Source: Arthrobacter sp. Leaf69
GTDB taxonomy: Bacteria; Actinomycetota; Actinomycetes; Actinomycetales; Micrococcaceae
DNA: 64,000 nt
Assembly: GCF_001422645.1 (NCBI RefSeq)
Contig: NZ_LMLR01000016.1
Span: 163,538-227,537, forward strand
Reading direction: 5' to 3'
Shown: one piece after another, positions 60,389-64,000 of the stretch
How positions within the stretch are numbered: the first letter of the stretch is position 1
Layout of the letters: every line of letters starts with the position of its first letter
The notes under the pieces: model-generated
Seen by the model: the letters and a program-made list of their open reading frames with translations, nothing else
Databases searched by the model: none
Told to the model about the DNA's origin: nothing
Position numbers and translations under genes: made by a program

Positions 60389-61459
60389 ATGGAATTGGCG
60401 TCACAGCAATCACCCGCCCAGCAACCGGCCACCGGCAACCGGGCTTTCCGCCTGGCGCACTGGGTCTCGGATACCGTCAACACTCTGCGTCTGAAAACTG
60501 CCCGCCGCTGGGACTTCGTCCCGCAGACCGTCGCATACCAGGGCTACGGCTCCACCACGTGGGTCCGGGTACTCGGCCGGGTGGTGCTGACCAGCAAGCC
60601 GAACCCCGGCAGCCGGGCGGAGCAGGCAGCGCAGAACGGCAACCAGAACATCCGCGGCTGGCGGGCGTTCACGTCCGTACCGATCCAATACTCCGAGGTG
60701 GAAATCGAGATCGGCGGCGTGACGGCCCGGGTGCAAGCGGACCGCGGCGGGCTGGTGGACACGGTGGTGCAGGTGGAGCTCACGCCGGGCTGGCACTCGG
60801 CCGTGCTGCGCGCCGAGGGGACCGAGCCTGCCACCGCGAAGATCTTCGTCATTTCCCCCGACACCAAACTTGGAATCGTCTCCGACATCGATGACACGAT
60901 CATGGTCACCGCGCTCCCCCGGCCGTTCCTCGCCCTGTGGAATACCTTTGTGCTCAACGAGCGGGCCCGGATGGCGACGCCGGGGATGGCCGTGCTGATG
61001 GATCGGCTGATGGTGGAGTACCCGGAGGCGCCGGTGATTTACCTGTCCACCGGGCCGTGGAACGCAGCCCCCACCCTGGGCCGCTTCATCACCCGGAACA
61101 TGTACCCCTCGGGCGCCCTGCTCCTCACGGACTGGGGCCTCACCCAGGACCGCTGGTTCCGCAGCGGCCAGGAGCACAAGCGCCGCAACCTGGAACTGCT
61201 CGCCGAGGAGTTTCCGAACATGCGCTGGCTGCTCTTCGGGGACAACGGGCAGCACGACGAGGCAATCTACTCACACTTCGCCCAGCAGCACGGCGACCTG
61301 GTGGCCGCCATCGGCATCCGCCAGCTCTCCGCCAGCGAATCCGTCCTGGCCGGCGGCCACTCGGAGACCGGCGACCATACCGGCTCCCAGGTCCCGTGGA
61401 TCTACTCCCCGGACGGCGCAGGCATGGCGAAGAGTCTGCAGGACCTGGACCTGCTCTAA
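60389..61459 (+). CDS. App1-type phosphatase (DUF2183)
   Basis: 356 residues. HAD-like catalytic motif SDIDDTIMVTALPRPF near residue 168, then YLSTGPWNAAPTLGRFITR and RNLELLAEEFPNMRWLLFGD. App1 in yeast is a phosphatidate phosphatase; bacterial homologues are uncharacterised. The N-terminal 140 residues form a beta-rich domain (TVVQVELTPGWHSAVLRAEG). It follows the DUF72 gene by 59 bp on the same strand. Confidence 0.92.
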   Translation: MELASQQSPAQQPATGNRAFRLAHWVSDTVNTLRLKTARRWDFVPQTVAYQGYGSTTWVRVLGRVVLTSKPNPGSRAEQAAQNGNQNIRGWRAFTSVPIQYSEVEIEIGGVTARVQADRGGLVDTVVQVELTPGWHSAVLRAEGTEPATAKIFVISPDTKLGIVSDIDDTIMVTALPRPFLALWNTFVLNERARMATPGMAVLMDRLMVEYPEAPVIYLSTGPWNAAPTLGRFITRNMYPSGALLLTDWGLTQDRWFRSGQEHKRRNLELLAEEFPNMRWLLFGDNGQHDEAIYSHFAQQHGDLVAAIGIRQLSASESVLAGGHSETGDHTGSQVPWIYSPDGAGMAKSLQDLDLL

Positions 61460-61475
61460 CCTGCCCCGGCTGGAC

Positions 61476-63026
61476 TCAGCCCACAGGGTGGGGGCGTTCG
61501 ACGTCGGAAGCCCCCACCGCGGCGGCGGCAGACTGGACGCCGGCTTCCGGCGCCGTGGCGGCGACAGGGGCCTCCGGGGCGGCACTCCGGTGCCGCGCCT
61601 TGAGGACTTCCCGGAGCCAGTAGAACGAGGCTTTCCTCGTGCGCTCCTGGGTTTCCCGGTCCACGTGCAGCAGCCCGAACTGCTGCCTGTAGCCGGCCGA
61701 CCATTCGAAGTTGTCCATCAGTGACCACACGTAGTAGCCGCGCAGGTCGACGGACGCTGCCGCGCCTCCGGGTGACGTCGCCTCAAGGGCGGTGGCAATG
61801 TGGTCCGCCAGGTAGCGCACCCGTCGCTCGTCCGGGATGATGAGCCCGCCGTCGGGGTCCTGGATCTCAAGGTCCTCGAAGCTCGCCCCGCCCTCGGTGA
61901 TATAGACCGGCGGAAGGTCAGGGTATCGCTCGGCCATTTCCGCGAGCGCGACGGCCATGTACTCCGGTTTGATGGGCCAGCCGTACGCGGTGGTCTCGGT
62001 GTCAGGGAAGGACGCAATGTGGAACGGTGAGCCGAGCGTGGTGCCGCTCAGGTCGTCGCCCATCGCCTCCGCCATCCCCTTGGGCACGGCGCCGTCCCCC
62101 GGACCGGAGGCCACGCGGGTCGGCATGTAGTAGTTGAGCCCGTAGAAGTCCAGCGGCTGCGAGATCAGCTCCATGTCCTCGCTGGACGGGCTGAACGAGG
62201 AGAAGAAGGTGGCGGCCCGGATGGTGTCCGGGTACTTGCCAAGCAGCACGGGGTCCGCATAGAGCCGGTTCTGGGCCATGTCCATCAGGCCGGCGCTGAG
62301 CTTGTCCAGCGGGTTGACCGAAGCGGGCACCATTGGTGAATAGACATTGGTGATCCCGATTTCGCCGGGCACGTTGGCGGCCCGGAGTGCCTGCAGCGAC
62401 AGCCCGTGGCCCAAGAGCTGGTGGTGGACGCTGGGCAGGGCTTTGAGCATGAGCGCTTCGCCCGGCGCGTGCATCCCCAGCATGTAGCCGTTGGTGCTGA
62501 CCGTGGCGGGCTCGTTCACGGTCACCCAGCGGGTGACCCGGTCTCCGTACGCGGCCGCCGCGATCGCGGCGAACTCTCCCAGCCGGTAGGCCGTGTCCCG
62601 GTTCATCCAGCCGCCCGCTTCATCCAGCTCCAGCGGCGTGTCCCAGTGATACAGCGTGGCCATCGGTGCGATCCCGTTGGCCAGCAGCAGGTCGATCAGC
62701 CGGTCATAAAAATCAAGGCCCGCGGGGTTGACCGGGCCGCTGCCGCCGGGCTGGATGCGTGACCAGGACAGGGAAAAACGGTAGGAATCAACTCCGAGTT
62801 CCTTCATCAGGGCCACGTCCTCGGGCATCCGGTGGTAGTGGTCGCACGCTACGGCGGGGCTGTGGTCCCCTACGATCGCACCGGGCCTGGCGGCGAAGTG
62901 GTCCCAGCCCGAGGGGCCGCGGCCGTCCTCGTCCAGGGCGCCTTCGATCTGGAAGGCGGCGGTGGCCACGCCCAGCGTGAAGCGCGGCGGCAGCAGCGCG
63001 GCCACGTCCTTGGCGGATGCTTTCAT
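61476..63026 (-). CDS. GH1 family beta-glucosidase
   Basis: 516 residues, TIM-barrel beta-glucosidase. The acid/base Glu is in WVTVNEPATVSTNGYMLG and the nucleophile Glu in PPVYITEGGASFEDLEI. Upstream are DSYRFSLSWSRIQPGGSGPV and FALGV-like N-terminal segments. No signal peptide is present, so it acts in the cytoplasm, probably on imported cellobiose or aryl glucosides. The C-terminus has 50 extra Ala-rich residues. Start ATG 63026 has GGGGAA upstream. No sugar transporter is next to it. Confidence 0.94.
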   Translation of the reverse strand: MKASAKDVAALLPPRFTLGVATAAFQIEGALDEDGRGPSGWDHFAARPGAIVGDHSPAVACDHYHRMPEDVALMKELGVDSYRFSLSWSRIQPGGSGPVNPAGLDFYDRLIDLLLANGIAPMATLYHWDTPLELDEAGGWMNRDTAYRLGEFAAIAAAAYGDRVTRWVTVNEPATVSTNGYMLGMHAPGEALMLKALPSVHHQLLGHGLSLQALRAANVPGEIGITNVYSPMVPASVNPLDKLSAGLMDMAQNRLYADPVLLGKYPDTIRAATFFSSFSPSSEDMELISQPLDFYGLNYYMPTRVASGPGDGAVPKGMAEAMGDDLSGTTLGSPFHIASFPDTETTAYGWPIKPEYMAVALAEMAERYPDLPPVYITEGGASFEDLEIQDPDGGLIIPDERRVRYLADHIATALEATSPGGAAASVDLRGYYVWSLMDNFEWSAGYRQQFGLLHVDRETQERTRKASFYWLREVLKARHRSAAPEAPVAATAPEAGVQSAAAAVGASDVERPHPVG

Positions 63027-63148
63027 CAGTGGATTCCCCTATGTAGTTTCCGGCAGTGGACTGATTTTAGGCCGTGGCGCACCCCCGCGCCACGACCGAC
63101 GCCCGCGGGCCGGTCCGGGTCCCTGACCGCGCAAGCATTCACCGCGCC

Positions 63149-63538
63149 TCAGTACGACGCGGCCTCAGGCCCGAACAGGAATTCCTTGGCGTGCGCTACG
63201 GCCTTCTTGAAAGCGTCGTTCCGCAACGAGTGAAGCTGTTCGGTCTCGTCAGCGGTAGGTTCCAGGTAACTCGTGTAGCCCGGCCGCAGCACCCAGATGT
63301 CCCCGCCCGGAGGCAGGTAGAAGACGCCGAAGGAACGGTGCTGGCTGTCATCGATTGTCCAGATGGGAACCACCGCGAGGGCGGCCCCGGTGTCGACATT
63401 GATCCACTGCGCCCGCGGAAGCGGCGCTTCGTGGGCTTCCGGGTCCAGGAACGGCGCGGTGCCTTGGCCCCACCGGGCCTCGAAGCGCTCGTGGAAGACC
63501 GGCATAAGATGCGAATCGTAGCGGCGCCATGCGCTCAT
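63149..63538 (-). CDS. hypothetical protein
   Basis: 129 residues from ATG 63538, preceded by AGGAGGGCGG. No family is recognised. Sequence begins MSAWRRYDSHLMPVFHERFE; the middle has GAALAVVPIWTIDDSQHRSF and then VFYLPPGGDIWVLRPGYTSY. It looks like a small soluble alpha/beta protein. A longer frame to 63613 lacks a start signal. Gene neighbours give no functional link. Confidence 0.65.
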   Translation of the reverse strand: MSAWRRYDSHLMPVFHERFEARWGQGTAPFLDPEAHEAPLPRAQWINVDTGAALAVVPIWTIDDSQHRSFGVFYLPPGGDIWVLRPGYTSYLEPTADETEQLHSLRNDAFKKAVAHAKEFLFGPEAASY

Positions 63539-63622
63539 GGCCGCCCTCCTTCTGTGGTCCTTCTGAAGTGTGTTTTCGGCCGTCGTTTCATGGCTGGTGC
63601 TGCGCCCGGCCATGGCCCGAGG

Positions 63623-63976
63623 TCACGACGGCCCCCGTTCCCAGCGCACCGGGGTGGCCCGGAACAGCGGCTGGGCATCCCTGTGCAGCCTCACCGGAAC
63701 GTTCCGGCTCCCGGCAACGGCACCGCCGGGGCCAGGAACGCCGCCGTCGGGGTCGTATTCCGCCCGGGATTTCGGGTCCCGCAGCACTGCGAAAGCCTCC
63801 AGGATGCGCCGCGCCTCGTCGCCGTCGTGCACGTCACCCTGGCCACCTCCGGCGGACAGTCCGACGTCGGGATGGCGGAGGCGCATCAGCGCCCGGAAAG
63901 CATGCCGGATCTGGGCGGCCGTCGCATCCGGCGGTACGCGCAGTGCAGCGTAGTAGTCACGGGGATCTCGGTTCAT
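63623..63976 (-). CDS. J-domain (DnaJ-like) protein
   Basis: 117 residues from ATG 63976. The J domain occupies residues 1-70 (RDYYAALRVPPDATAAQIRH, then ALMRLRHPDVGLSAGGG with the HPD motif that stimulates Hsp70 ATPase). The chain then ends in a short, non-canonical C-terminus (RDPKSRAEYDPDGG, VPVRLHRDAQPLF) without Gly/Phe or zinc regions. It is therefore a small type III co-chaperone, possibly specialised. GTG 63985 is an in-frame alternative three codons upstream. Confidence 0.85.
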   Translation of the reverse strand: MNRDPRDYYAALRVPPDATAAQIRHAFRALMRLRHPDVGLSAGGGQGDVHDGDEARRILEAFAVLRDPKSRAEYDPDGGVPGPGGAVAGSRNVPVRLHRDAQPLFRATPVRWERGPS

Positions 63977-64000
63977 GCCATTCACCGCCCTCTGGACGGA

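Overview
The window is GC-rich, densely coding DNA from an actinobacterium of the Micrococcaceae, most likely Arthrobacter or a close relative (Pseudarthrobacter, Paenarthrobacter). The evidence is the gene set: Ssd plus a TadA/TadB/TadC locus ending in a DUF4244 pilin, MarP, a GlxR-like Crp, an Nth-NudL pair, a DUF4177-RidA-Nudix operon divergent from a class A PBP, and PurD-PurC. Frequent GTG starts fit too. At least seventeen starts lie 6-7 bases after a -10-like hexamer, which suggests leaderless mRNAs. The assignment rests on reading the sequence, not on a database search.

Layout: 1-4637 holds a cut DNA glycosylase, proC, an ECF42-type sigma factor with its DGPF/YCII partner, a Ppx/GppA phosphatase and an SseB-domain protein. 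4778-13781 holds topA, a winged-helix regulator divergent from an MFS exporter, a methyltransferase, a TipAS-type MerR regulator, and a PheS-like ligase preceded by a leader peptide. 13840-19845 holds three tandem paralogous lipoproteins, trhO, a GNAT protein and an Hrq1-type helicase. 19889-25190 is the Tad secretion locus on the minus strand. 25332-38616 holds a Pol I-like polymerase, DUF1508, nudL-nth, membrane and lipoproteins, acs, aroQ and marP. 38823-44785 holds crp, the Nudix-RidA-DUF4177 operon and ponA with a phosphoesterase. 45108-50782 holds a heterodimeric ABC exporter, tRNA-Pro, and a small secreted peptide precursor divergent from an HTH-TPR regulator. 50803-63976 holds purC-purD, a molybdopterin oxidoreductase, asparaginase, SDR, a second DUF1508, GH15, DUF72, App1, GH1 and a J-domain protein.

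The most striking locus is 49073-50782. It encodes an 84-residue secreted precursor carrying four exact copies of the octapeptide VGNWPDPM with a 13-residue period. It is divergent, across an AT-richer promoter region, from a cytoplasmic HTH-XRE/TPR regulator. This is the layout of an RRNPP-type peptide quorum-sensing pair (PlcR-PapR, Rgg-SHP), inferred here in an actinobacterium. A second theme is intergenic repeat clusters (39.6, 44.8 and 53.1 kb) built on GGGACATGCCC ends. The same GGGACATG core forms the terminator of the peptide gene.
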